Origin: Candidatus Onthocola stercoravium
GTDB lineage: Bacteria; Bacillota_I; Bacilli_A; RF39; UBA660
Reading direction: 5' to 3'
Assembly (NCBI GenBank): GCA_018711775.1
Contig: DVHV01000176.1
Location: forward strand, 1 to 11,036
Length of the DNA stretch: 11,036 nucleotides
The translations under genes were made by a program, and so were the position numbers. The stretch's first letter is position 1; every line of letters begins with the position of its first letter. Of this stretch, positions 1 to 6,671 are shown one piece after another. Below the pieces are notes generated by a model. It was not told the origin of the DNA and made no database searches. It saw only the letters and a list, made by a program, of their open reading frames with translations.

Positions 1-335
1 ATAATTTTTTGCATAGATTTATCTAGAAAAAAATTAATAATGTCTTTTAATTGAAAATATGATATTTTATGTTTAATTATATTATTACATAAGGCATCTT
101 TAAATAGATAATGGTTATTAATAAAAGTATTGGAATTATAAGTAAGTACGGTATAAATTATAATCCAAGATGGTGTTTGATAATCCAAATCGTTAAAAAA
201 TGTATCTGAAACCCAATTGACATTTGGAAATATATCTATAAGATAATTAAATACAAAATAGTAAGTTTCATCAATGTTTTCTCTTTTACTTTTATTAACA
301 TAGTTTTTAAGACGATATAAATTATTACTTTTCAT
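1..335 (-). CDS. Hypothetical protein, partial (C-terminus beyond left edge)
   Basis: An open frame on the minus strand begins at an ATG (335-333) and stays open for 111 codons to the left edge of the window, so the gene is truncated there. It overlaps the stop codon of the upstream minus-strand gene by 11 bases, which points to translational coupling in one operon. The visible protein is rich in Asn, Tyr, Phe and Ile. It starts MKSNNLYRLKNYVNK and has aromatic-rich stretches, including a TPSW motif near residue 57, but no obvious signal peptide or membrane segment. I see no clear Shine-Dalgarno sequence, only AGAAG about 8 bases upstream, so initiation may depend on ribosomes finishing the upstream gene. 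I do not recognise the family and assign no function. The unbroken length and the overlap support a real gene. Confidence 0.65.
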   Translation of the reverse strand, partial: MKSNNLYRLKNYVNKSKRENIDETYYFVFNYLIDIFPNVNWVSDTFFNDLDYQTPSWIIIYTVLTYNSNTFINNHYLFKDALCNNIIKHKISYFQLKDIINFFLDKSMQKI

Positions 336-1128
336 AAGGCAATCTTCTAACTAATGATACTGCAATAAATTCATGACGGTATTTTTCGATAATTTCTAAA
401 CAATGTTTTATAATTTGCTTGCTATCATAAATACCTTTTTCGCTTGCAATCAACTCTTTTGTTAAGGCATTTTTTAACTCTTCGTTATCTGAGTGACTTA
501 AATGCATTAAAAAGCTAATTTTTTTAAAATCTGATGCTTTAAATGTTAGATTTTTTTTGTTGATTTCTTGCATTTTTTGATAAATGGTTGTAAAAATATC
601 TTCTAATGTATCTGTTGGTTTAAAAAGAATGGAATAATTATTATCTAATAAATCGTTTAAAGTTTTTAATATTTCATTTTGTTCATTTTCACCAATGTTT
701 AATGTTTGATTTTTATTTATTATGTTAATAATGAAATCAAATAAGGTTATGTACCCATATTTCAAATCAAATTCATCAATTTGTGTTATTAAAGAGTAAA
801 TGGGTTCACTAAGTAAATACAAAGTTATTGGAATATACTTTTGAAATGATATATCTTTCATAGTAATAGAAGTGCATAATTCAGCGATGTAGGATGGATT
901 TTTTGTTAAAATAGCATTTCCTAGATTAGAAACTAGGTAGAAAAAACAAATTTTATCAATTAGTTCATAGTTGTATTCCATATAGTCAAAAAATGTTTCT
1001 TCATCAATATCATCTGGGAATGAACTTATGGAATTGCAAAATGCTTTAAATAAAAATGGGTTAATTTCTTGTTGCATAATTTTTTGTTTTAGCTGATAAC
1101 CGTAAAATTTAGTTCTTGTTATAATCAT
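325..1128 (-). CDS. Hypothetical protein, 267 aa
   Basis: This is an unrecognised soluble protein. The frame can be extended to 1149, but I place the start at the ATG at 1128. A near-perfect Shine-Dalgarno AAGGAGG (1142-1136) lies 7 bases before that ATG, whereas the longer start would put the ribosome binding site inside the gene. The protein begins MIITRTKFYGYQLKQK and looks mostly helical, with many Ile, Leu, Lys and Asn residues. It has no signal peptide, no convincing transmembrane helix, no Cys cluster and no nucleotide-binding motif that I can see. It is the first gene of a minus-strand operon, followed by a second unknown gene that overlaps its stop by 11 bases, and it is divergent from dacB. 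An extended -10 box (TGTTAAAAT, 1158-1150) can drive it. No function is assigned; the confidence is for the gene being real. Confidence 0.75.
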   Translation of the reverse strand: MIITRTKFYGYQLKQKIMQQEINPFLFKAFCNSISSFPDDIDEETFFDYMEYNYELIDKICFFYLVSNLGNAILTKNPSYIAELCTSITMKDISFQKYIPITLYLLSEPIYSLITQIDEFDLKYGYITLFDFIINIINKNQTLNIGENEQNEILKTLNDLLDNNYSILFKPTDTLEDIFTTIYQKMQEINKKNLTFKASDFKKISFLMHLSHSDNEELKNALTKELIASEKGIYDSKQIIKHCLEIIEKYRHEFIAVSLVRRLPYEK

Positions 1129-1149
1129 AAAAAGCCCTCCTTGAAACAT

Positions 1150-1158
1150 ATTTTAACA
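1150..1158 (-). promoter_or_regulatory. Extended -10 promoter for the minus-strand operon
   Basis: On the minus strand the sequence reads TG-T-TAAAAT, with the hexamer at 1155-1150. It lies 21 bases before the ATG at 1128 and just upstream of AAGGAGG. No good -35 box is seen at the usual distance, which is common for extended -10 promoters. It sits in the 62-base divergent gap shared with dacB. Confidence 0.5.
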
Positions 1159-1190
1159 CGTATTTCATATCTTTTTATAGGGGTAATCGT

Positions 1191-2267
1191 ATGAAAAAGT
1201 TAATTTTCTTACTTATTTTGTTATTTCCTTTTAAAGTATCAGCATTAAGTGCTAGTAGTAGTATTGTTATGGATTTAGATAATGGAAGAATATTACATGC
1301 TAATAATGTTTATGATGAGAGATTAATTGCTAGTATTACTAAAATTATGACAGCAATAGTTACGATTGAATATGCAGATTTAGATAAAAGTGTAGAGGTT
1401 GGAGAAGAGATACTTGATGCTTATGGGAGTGCAATATATATAGAGCTTGGTGAAAAATTAACTTTGCGTGATTTACTATATGGACTTATGCTACGAAGTG
1501 GTAATGATGCCGCAGTGGTAATAGCTAAAAATGTGGCTGGTAGCATGGAGGCATTTGCAATGTTAATGAATGAGGTTGCTGATAGAATAGGGATGGATAA
1601 TACATATTTTTATAATGCTCATGGGCTCGAGGAAGATGATGGTTCTGCTAATACATCGACGGCTTATGATATGGCACTTTTAACAAAGTATGCTATGGAA
1701 AATGAAACGTTTAGAGAAATATTTGGAGCTAAAAATTATACAGTGAAAACTAACTATAAAACGTATTCGTGGACGAGTAAAAATAAACTTATTCATAATC
1801 ATGAATTTATAACTGGTGGAAAGACGGGATTTACCGAAAAAGCAAGGAGAACACTTGTTACCACAGGGAGTAATAATAACATAAATTTGGTAGTTGTTAC
1901 TTTAAATGACCCTAATGATTTTCAAGATCATTTAGATTTATATGAACAAATATTTCGAGAGTATGAAGCAGTAAAAGTAATTGATAAGGATACTTTTGAA
2001 GTAAGTCAAGATAATGTGTATAAAGATGATACTTTGTATGTTTTAGAAGATATATATGTTCCAGTAACTAAGGAAGAGAAGGGAAATTTAAGAATTGAGT
2101 ATGAATTATATAAAAATAATAAATATGTCGATGGAGATAAAGTAGGAAGTGTTCGAATATATTTAGGTGATGAACTTGTTAGGGAGGAAAGTATCTATGT
2201 TTTGGTTGAAGAAAAAGAAGAAAAGTTGTCGTGGTGGGAAAGATTTTTAAGGTGGATTAAATGGTAA
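1191..2267 (+). CDS. dacB: D-alanyl-D-alanine carboxypeptidase (PBP5* / DacB type)
   Basis: This is a penicillin-binding protein of peptidase family S11. It removes the terminal D-Ala from peptidoglycan stem peptides outside the membrane and so limits cross-linking. A signal peptide covers residues 1-19 (MKK, a hydrophobic core, then a VSA-L region). All three active-site motifs are present: SITK with nucleophile Ser48 and Lys51, SGN at 103-105, and KTG at 211-213. A C-terminal beta-rich domain follows. The last residues (LSWWERFLRWIKW) form a Trp-rich amphipathic anchor typical of the family. The length of 358 aa fits. The ribosome binding site is AGGGG about 8 bases before the ATG. Its stop overlaps spmA, and in Bacillus subtilis dacB-spmA-spmB is a mother-cell operon for spore cortex, so DacB is a better call than the housekeeping DacA or forespore DacF. 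The naming among these paralogues is inferred from context. Confidence 0.93.
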   Translation: MKKLIFLLILLFPFKVSALSASSSIVMDLDNGRILHANNVYDERLIASITKIMTAIVTIEYADLDKSVEVGEEILDAYGSAIYIELGEKLTLRDLLYGLMLRSGNDAAVVIAKNVAGSMEAFAMLMNEVADRIGMDNTYFYNAHGLEEDDGSANTSTAYDMALLTKYAMENETFREIFGAKNYTVKTNYKTYSWTSKNKLIHNHEFITGGKTGFTEKARRTLVTTGSNNNINLVVVTLNDPNDFQDHLDLYEQIFREYEAVKVIDKDTFEVSQDNVYKDDTLYVLEDIYVPVTKEEKGNLRIEYELYKNNKYVDGDKVGSVRIYLGDELVREESIYVLVEEKEEKLSWWERFLRWIKW

Positions 2268-2842
2268 GTTATATTTGGTTCTTTTTAATAGTTATTGGGA
2301 TTGTTTTTTCATTATTTACAGGTAGGCTAGATGTTATTAATGATAGTATTTTAACTAATGGCGGAAAAGCATTAGATTTGATGTTATCTATTTTGCCTAT
2401 TATAGTGTTGTGGACAGGAATTATGAAAATTGCTGAAGAAGCAGGACTTTTGCGAAAGTTTGCTAAACTTGCTCAGCCAATACTGTCTAGACTTTTTCCA
2501 GATGTTCCTGCGAATAATCCGGCGCTTGGATTTATTGCTTCAAATATTGCCGCTAATATGATGGGGCTCGGTAGCGCAGCAACTCCTTTTGGTTTAAAAG
2601 CAATGAGTGAACTTCAGAAGATAAACGATAAAAAAGATACAGCGAGTGTACCAATGATTACATTTTTAGTTTTAAATACTGCTGGAGTAACAATTGTTCC
2701 TACCACAGTTTTAGCCTTGCGTATTGCACATGGTTCAGCAAATCCTTCAGAAATTATCTTGCCAGGGGTTATTGCAACATTTTGTTCAAGTGTCGGTGGA
2801 TTGTTACTCGATTACTTTATTCGTAAAAGGAGAAAAAGATGA
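2261..2842 (+). CDS. spmA: Spore maturation protein A
   Basis: This is an integral membrane protein of the nucleoside-recognition (Gate) family, acting with SpmB in dehydration of the spore core in Bacillus. At 193 aa it matches the usual length of about 195. Hydrophobic segments lie near residues 3-20, 38-55, 87-105, 131-153 and 165-185. The conserved core is visible at 95-112: Asn-Ile-Ala-Ala-Asn-Met-Met-Gly-Leu-Gly followed by SAATPFG. The tail is strongly basic (RKRRKR). The ATG overlaps the dacB stop codon, with AAGGTGG (2249-2255) five bases upstream, so the two genes are translationally coupled. It ends at TGA, overlapped in turn by the spmB ATG. Normal family length with TGA as stop shows that TGA is not read as Trp here. 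Confidence 0.95.
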   Translation: MVSYIWFFLIVIGIVFSLFTGRLDVINDSILTNGGKALDLMLSILPIIVLWTGIMKIAEEAGLLRKFAKLAQPILSRLFPDVPANNPALGFIASNIAANMMGLGSAATPFGLKAMSELQKINDKKDTASVPMITFLVLNTAGVTIVPTTVLALRIAHGSANPSEIILPGVIATFCSSVGGLLLDYFIRKRRKR

Positions 2843-3357
2843 ATACTTTATCGAAAATAGTCATTCCAGTATTTGTAGTATTTGTAGTTTTTTATGGATT
2901 TAAAAAAAAGGTAAGTATTTATGATGCTTTTTTAGAAGGTGCAAAAGAAGGACTTATGATATCCTTTAATATATTTCCTTCAATTATTGCGATGGTATTT
3001 GCTATAAACATATTTTTAGATAGTAATTTTGTTTATGAAGTTTTGGGAGTTTTTGAACCAGTTTTACAGCTTATCAATATTCCGATAGAAATTATGCCAA
3101 TGGCTTTGCTTAGACCAATTTCGGGGACAGCAACTTTAGCAATCATGAATGATATATTTATTAATTTTGGCCCGGATTCTTATGCTGGTAGGTTGGCGAG
3201 TGTTTTACAAGGGTGTACAGATACGACAATATATGTTTTAGCCCTTTATTTTAGTTCGATAGGAGTTAAGAAAACAAGATATTCTTTAGGTGTAGGTTTA
3301 TTTGCGGATTTAGTAGGAATTACAGTTGCTTTTCTAATAACCATGTTATTTTTTTAA
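2839..3357 (+). CDS. spmB: Spore maturation protein B
   Basis: This is the partner of SpmA and also a Gate-family membrane protein. In Bacillus and Clostridium, loss of SpmA or SpmB gives spores with raised core water and lower heat resistance. The 172 aa length is close to the family norm of about 175. Membrane segments lie near residues 6-21, 38-58 and 152-171, with more in the middle. The conserved family region is clear at about 90-130: LRPISGTA, then NFGPDSYAG, then LQGCTDTTIYV. The ATG overlaps the spmA TGA in an ATGA arrangement, with a good AAAAGGAGA ribosome binding site 5-6 bases upstream. It is the last gene of the dacB-spmA-spmB unit. The next gene, rluB, follows after 31 bases with its own promoter, the same order as in Bacillus. 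Confidence 0.95.
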   Translation: MNTLSKIVIPVFVVFVVFYGFKKKVSIYDAFLEGAKEGLMISFNIFPSIIAMVFAINIFLDSNFVYEVLGVFEPVLQLINIPIEIMPMALLRPISGTATLAIMNDIFINFGPDSYAGRLASVLQGCTDTTIYVLALYFSSIGVKKTRYSLGVGLFADLVGITVAFLITMLFF

Positions 3358-3363
3358 ATTATG

Positions 3364-3372
3364 TGGTATACT
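3364..3372 (+). promoter_or_regulatory. Extended -10 promoter for rluB
   Basis: TG-G-TATACT lies with its hexamer at 3367-3372, 16 bases before the rluB ATG. No good -35 is visible. The same nine bases (TGGTATACT) occur before the S1-domain gene at 9917-9925. The predicted leader is only about 10 bases, little more than a ribosome binding site. Confidence 0.5.
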
Positions 3373-3388
3373 TTAAGTGGTGGTTTAT

Positions 3389-4108
3389 ATGGAACGCTTA
3401 CAAAAGGTAATTGCAGCGTACGGATACACTTCTAGAAGAAAGGCTGAAGAGTTGATAAAAAGACAAAAAGTCATGGTTAATGGTAAGATAATTACTGAAC
3501 TAGGTACTAAAGTGTCTCCGCAAGATGTTATCAGTATAGATGGCGTTATTATTAATAAAGATGTTAAGCATGAATATTATATGCTTAATAAACCGCGGAG
3601 TGTAATTAGTAGTGTTACTGATGATGCGGGAAGGATTACAGTTGTCGATTTAATCGATACAGAAGCAAGAATTTATCCAATTGGAAGACTTGATTATGAT
3701 ACTACGGGGCTCATTTTGCTTACAAATGATGGCGAATTTGCTAATACCTTGATGCATCCAAGTTTTGAAATTGAGAAAACATATATAGCTAAATTAGATA
3801 AGGTGCTTACAAAGGACGATATTTTAGCCATTAAGAAAGGGATTACCGTTGATAAGAGAAAAGTTGAAGTAAAGCGTTTCAAAGTGAAGAAACGCGATTT
3901 AGAAAAAGGGACAGATATTGTAGAAATTACAATTATCGAAGGCCGAAATCACATAATTAAAAAATTATTTAAAGAACTTGGAGTTAATGTCGAAAAGTTA
4001 AGTCGGATTGGTTATGGCTTTTTGGATGTTAAAAATTTAAAATCGGGAGAATATCGCATGTTAACTATTAAAGAAATAAAAAAATTATATGCGTTGGCTA
4101 AGAAGTAG
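3389..4108 (+). CDS. rluB: 23S rRNA pseudouridine synthase, RluB family
   Basis: The enzyme isomerises a uridine in the peptidyl-transferase region of 23S rRNA (U2605 in E. coli numbering for RluB). Residues 1-60 form an S4 RNA-binding domain (MERLQKVIAAYG, then SRRKAEELI). The RsuA/RluB catalytic domain follows, with GRLDYDTTGL at 99-108, where Asp102 is the catalytic aspartate, and LLTNDGEF just after. EGRNH near residue 190, followed by KKLF, is the second family signature. At 239 aa it matches Bacillus RluB (about 244). The frame is open to GTG codons at 3377, but the ATG at 3389 gives the canonical MERLQKVIA start and has GTGGTGG six bases upstream. It follows spmB as in Bacillus subtilis. 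Its last codons lie inside a terminator hairpin. RsuA-type paralogues share these motifs, so the exact target base is inferred. Confidence 0.93.
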   Translation: MERLQKVIAAYGYTSRRKAEELIKRQKVMVNGKIITELGTKVSPQDVISIDGVIINKDVKHEYYMLNKPRSVISSVTDDAGRITVVDLIDTEARIYPIGRLDYDTTGLILLTNDGEFANTLMHPSFEIEKTYIAKLDKVLTKDDILAIKKGITVDKRKVEVKRFKVKKRDLEKGTDIVEITIIEGRNHIIKKLFKELGVNVEKLSRIGYGFLDVKNLKSGEYRMLTIKEIKKLYALAKK

Positions 4109-4128
4109 GGACTTTTTAGCCTTTTTTT
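4096..4128 (+). terminator. Intrinsic terminator overlapping the rluB stop codon
   Basis: The stem is GGCTAAGAAGT (4096-4106) paired with ACTTTTTAGCC (4111-4121), 11 pairs with one G-T wobble, and the loop is AGGG. Seven T follow at 4122-4128. The rluB TAG (4106-4108) lies at the stem-loop junction, so a ribosome reaching the stop would cover the 5' arm. Confidence 0.85.
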
Positions 4129-4152
4129 CTCAGGAACTAGGAAAGGAATTTT

Positions 4153-4683
4153 ATGAAAACAGAGATTAATTTATCAGCAGTAAATAATAAGAAAATCGAA
4201 GAAATTATGAATAATATTCGGGTGGAGAATAGTCCATTTATTATAGAAATTTATAAGTATTTGCGAAAGCTTAAGGAAGATAAGTTAAAAAATAATATAG
4301 TTATATATCCTAAAGAAGATTATGAAAACTTTGGTTGGAAAGACCGGGCTATTGATAGGGTTGTAGCTAGATATAAAGATATTATGCTATGTATTGATGT
4401 TTATAATAAATATGATAGTAAAATGATTATAAAGAATATGATGGTTTTTGCAAAAATTATTAGAAAAGTGGCAGCAGAAATTGATTTGGATCGGGTTATA
4501 TATGTACGGATATTTAAAAAGGGAAATGTTGATAGTGATAAAGGATATACAGTAGAAAGAGGTTATTGTGATAAGTATCGCGAATTTAATGTCGATATTT
4601 TGGATTTATTGACTATTTCTTTAAAAGAAATATCTAAGTGTGGGTATGGCGAAATTGCGGATATTATGAAAAATTGGCAATAA
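4153..4683 (+). CDS. Hypothetical protein, 176 aa
   Basis: This is an unrecognised, probably cytoplasmic protein. The start is supported by AAAGGAA about 7 bases before the ATG, within a 24-base gap after the rluB terminator. The protein is rich in Lys, Ile, Asp and Tyr, with no signal peptide or membrane helix. The N-terminal third (to about residue 50) looks helical. A mixed alpha/beta-looking centre has WKDRAIDRVVARY near 62-74 and LDRVIYVRIFKKGN near 117-130. The C-terminus ends in a helical stretch and MKNWQ. No catalytic motif is evident. I see no promoter between the strong upstream terminator and the ATG, so expression may rely on read-through from rluB. It converges on the ferredoxin gene with a shared hairpin between them. 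It is not ScpA, ScpB or ResA, which occur near rluB in Bacillus. Confidence 0.75.
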   Translation: MKTEINLSAVNNKKIEEIMNNIRVENSPFIIEIYKYLRKLKEDKLKNNIVIYPKEDYENFGWKDRAIDRVVARYKDIMLCIDVYNKYDSKMIIKNMMVFAKIIRKVAAEIDLDRVIYVRIFKKGNVDSDKGYTVERGYCDKYREFNVDILDLLTISLKEISKCGYGEIADIMKNWQ

Positions 4684-4710
4684 AAAAGGCTAGTGGTTAA
4701 CTAGTCTTTT
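4684..4710. terminator. Bidirectional terminator between convergent genes
   Basis: AAAAGGCTAGT (4684-4694) pairs with ACTAGTCTTTT (4700-4710), 11 pairs with one G-T wobble around a five-base loop. Read on the minus strand, the stem runs into TTTTTT, a strong tail for the ferredoxin transcript. On the plus strand the tail is only TTTT followed by a broken T-rich stretch. The hairpin starts at the base after the upstream stop codon and overlaps two bases of the ferredoxin stop. Confidence 0.75.
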
Positions 4711-4906
4711 AGTTTTCTTCAGCATCTTCAACTATTTCAATTGCTCCAACTGGGCAAGAGGCAATAGCATTTTGTAGAGCTTCAGAATCTAAATTTTCAT
4801 CGTTAGTAGCATGTGACAAATTGTTTTCAAAATCGAAATGTTCGTTATCGATAGCAATACACATACCGCAACCAATGCAAGTATCTTTAACAACTATTTT
4901 TTTCAT
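4709..4906 (-). CDS. fer: Ferredoxin, single [4Fe-4S] cluster
   Basis: This is a small acidic electron carrier of 65 aa. Cysteines at 10, 13 and 16 (the C-x2-C-x2-C pattern in CIGCGMC) and Cys51 followed by Pro52 supply four ligands, enough for one [4Fe-4S] cluster. The second half-cluster motif of clostridial 8Fe ferredoxins is absent, so this is the Bacillus Fer type. Likely partners are low-potential oxidoreductases, which cannot be named from the sequence. The C-terminus is very acidic (EDAEEN). The start is supported by AAGGAGGAG 5-6 bases before the ATG and by a TTGATT-N17-TATAAT promoter whose predicted leader is about 12 bases. The gene stands alone, divergent from the tail-anchored protein at 5010 and convergent with the unknown gene at 4153. 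Bacillus subtilis also has fer in the broader rluB region, as I recall. Confidence 0.9.
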   Translation of the reverse strand: MKKIVVKDTCIGCGMCIAIDNEHFDFENNLSHATNDENLDSEALQNAIASCPVGAIEIVEDAEEN

Positions 4907-4924
4907 GTGTCTCCTCCTTGTATA

Positions 4925-4953
4925 ATTATAGTAAATAGAATTTTAAAAATCAA
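4925..4953 (-). promoter_or_regulatory. Vegetative-type promoter of the ferredoxin gene
   Basis: On the minus strand there is a -35 TTGATT (4953-4948), a 17-base spacer and a -10 TATAAT (4930-4925). The -10 ends 18 bases before the ATG, so the leader is about 12 bases and consists of the AAGGAGGAG ribosome binding site. Confidence 0.65.
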
Positions 4954-4982
4954 CGATAAATATTTCAAAATAGCAGATTTTA

Positions 4983-4991
4983 TGTTATTAT
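4983..4991 (+). promoter_or_regulatory. Extended -10 promoter for the gene at 5010
   Basis: TG-T-TATTAT with the hexamer at 4986-4991 ends 18 bases before the ATG at 5010. An AGAGG ribosome binding site (4998-5002) falls between them. No strong -35 is seen. Confidence 0.45.
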
Positions 4992-5009
4992 TGTGATAGA
5001 GGTAGCGGT

Positions 5010-5894
5010 ATGGATTCAAGAATGAATAAATATAGTGATGATAATAGAATGTCGAGAGTATCAAAGAATGCTTCGTTATATAAAGAGATAAACGAAAGCG
5101 AACTCGATAATTTTAGTGTGAAAAGTAATGCAACTGTTATAGGTAATCAAGAACCAGAAATTGATATTGAAAAAATAAAGAAAATTTTGGATAAGAAATA
5201 CAATGAAGCACCTAAAAGAAGAAGTATTAGAGTAGAACCGCGGGAAGAAGAAAGTCGTTTAGTAGATGATGTGCCAACGAAAGAATATGATTTGAATGTT
5301 ATTTTAGAAAAAGCCAAAGATGAAAAGCCGGAGACTTATGAAGAAGCACGTGCTAAAAGACTTAGAAATACACAATATGATATTTTGAATAATTTGAATA
5401 TCGACGATAAAAATGAAACTAGGTCAAATAATGAATCTGTTGATTCAAGTGAAAAACCAGAAATGAATAAGGCTCAAGAAGATTTAATGGAACTTATTAA
5501 TACGATAACAATTAATGAGGCTAAGATTAAAGAGGGACATAAAGATTCTAATGATGATGAAATTGATCCTCTTAGTATTTTGGAAGATTTAAAAGGTGAT
5601 GAAGGAACTGCTGTTTATGAAAAAATGGCAGAAGAAGTAAAAATTGAGGCAACAAGTAACATTGAGTTAACAGATGATAGTGAAAAAGAAGAAAAAGTAG
5701 ATGATGATAATTCTATTGATAGTTCTTTTTATACTACTACAAGTTTTAAGAAAAAAGATTTTGACGATGATGATAATGATGATTTCTTAGACGATAATAA
5801 GATGAATATTGGAGTAAAAATATTAATTGTTGTTGTAATAATAGCATTTGCGGTAGGATTATTTTTGTTTTTAAGATCATTTCTAAATTCCTAA
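5010..5894 (+). CDS. Acidic tail-anchored membrane protein, function unknown
   Basis: This 294-aa protein has no N-terminal signal peptide but carries one hydrophobic segment at about 271-288, close to the C-terminus, followed by RSFLNS. It is therefore predicted to be tail-anchored, with about 265 residues in the cytoplasm. The cytoplasmic part is highly charged and probably largely disordered. It has RMSRVSKNASLYKEI near residues 13-27, a basic KRRSIRV patch near 69, an EEARAKRLRNTQYDIL helix near 110-125, and an Asp-dominated run at 250-262 (DFDDDD, NDD, LDDN) just before the membrane. The start has AGAGG 7 bases upstream. It is separated from yunB by 15 bases. Such a layout suits a scaffold or recruiting protein, but that is inference; I recognise no named family. 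Its position next to yunB makes a link to sporulation or cell division possible. Confidence 0.8.
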   Translation: MDSRMNKYSDDNRMSRVSKNASLYKEINESELDNFSVKSNATVIGNQEPEIDIEKIKKILDKKYNEAPKRRSIRVEPREEESRLVDDVPTKEYDLNVILEKAKDEKPETYEEARAKRLRNTQYDILNNLNIDDKNETRSNNESVDSSEKPEMNKAQEDLMELINTITINEAKIKEGHKDSNDDEIDPLSILEDLKGDEGTAVYEKMAEEVKIEATSNIELTDDSEKEEKVDDDNSIDSSFYTTTSFKKKDFDDDDNDDFLDDNKMNIGVKILIVVVIIAFAVGLFLFLRSFLNS

Positions 5895-5909
5895 TACATA
5901 TTATTTAGT

Positions 5910-6638
5910 ATGAAGAGACTAAGAATGCGAAAAAATTATAAAATATCAAAAGTTTTAATCGTAGTATTAATTTTGATATTTTTTTTAACTTTTTTGTTAT
6001 TTAAATTTTATAGTGAAAAGGTAACACCAAAGATTATTGAAGTAGCTGAAGTAAGAATTAAGAGATTTACTGAATCATTTTTAAGTAATAATATTGGATA
6101 TGATATTTTAAATGGTGATGTTATTGAAGATATTTTGGTTATAAATAAAAATGATGATGGAGAAATACTGTATGTAGATTATAATTTGGATCAAGCATAT
6201 TTAGCTTTGGATACGGTTACAGAGGAATTAAATAATTTGTTAGTTGATTTAGAAAATGGGTATGTAGAAGATGATACAGATAATAGCATTACTGGTAGTG
6301 AATATGGTCTTATTTTGGAACTGCCGATGTTTATTGCATCAGATAGTGCGTTACTTGCAAATTTGGGACCAAAAATTTATATGAAAGTAAATTTTGTAGG
6401 TTCGTTACTTACAAATATTAAAAGTCAAATCGTCGATTATGGAATGAATAATGCGTTAGTAGAACTTTATGTTACTATTAAAATTACGGAGGAATTAATA
6501 TCACCAGTTACTAAAAGTACTCAGGAAATTGAATATGATGTTTTGATAGCATCTAAAGTTATCAATGGACGAGTGCCTACCTTTTATGGAGGGAAAATTG
6601 TTGAAGAAAGTAGTTTGTTATCTATTCCAATTGAATAG
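5910..6638 (+). CDS. yunB: Sporulation protein YunB
   Basis: YunB is a mother-cell sporulation protein of uncertain biochemical role in Bacillus. Here the basic N-terminus (KRLRMRKNYK) is followed by one membrane anchor at about 14-32 and an extracytoplasmic domain. Family landmarks are visible: VDYNLDQAY near 89-97, LELPMFIASDSALLANLGPKI near 136-156, a VGSLLTNIKSQIVDYGMNNAL region at 163-183, and IASKVINGRVPTFY near 213-226. The 242 aa length fits. The start is uncertain. The ATG at 5910 has no ribosome binding site and lies 5 bases after a TATTAT box, whereas the in-frame ATG at 5925 has GAAGAGA upstream and lies 20 bases after that box, closer to this window's other promoters. The upstream gene and the one at 6672 are unknown tail-anchored proteins. 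Order toward yutD and yutH resembles Bacillus. Confidence 0.9.
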   Translation: MKRLRMRKNYKISKVLIVVLILIFFLTFLLFKFYSEKVTPKIIEVAEVRIKRFTESFLSNNIGYDILNGDVIEDILVINKNDDGEILYVDYNLDQAYLALDTVTEELNNLLVDLENGYVEDDTDNSITGSEYGLILELPMFIASDSALLANLGPKIYMKVNFVGSLLTNIKSQIVDYGMNNALVELYVTIKITEELISPVTKSTQEIEYDVLIASKVINGRVPTFYGGKIVEESSLLSIPIE

Positions 6639-6644
6639 AAATTA

Positions 6645-6653
6645 TGTTATAAT
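6645..6653 (+). promoter_or_regulatory. Extended -10 promoter for the genes at 6672 and 7521
   Basis: A perfect extended -10, TG-T-TATAAT, has its hexamer at 6648-6653 and ends 18 bases before the ATG at 6672. The AGGGTGAG ribosome binding site lies in between. No -35 match is seen at 17 bases. Confidence 0.6.
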
Positions 6654-6671
6654 TAATGATAGGGTGAGACT

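Noticed and set aside
2261..2842. Mycoplasma-type genetic code (TGA read as Trp)
   Set aside because: spmA and the S1 gene end at TGA at normal family length, and Trp residues (for example WWERFLRWIKW in DacB) use TGG.
3336..3355. Hairpin AATAAC-CAT-GTTATT followed by T-run at the end of spmB
   Set aside because: The stem has only one G-C pair and lies in coding sequence for hydrophobic residues and Phe codons; too weak to call a terminator.
3694..3882. Open frame on the minus strand inside rluB
   Set aside because: It lies wholly within the well-supported pseudouridine synthase gene, has no ribosome binding site of note and no family resemblance.
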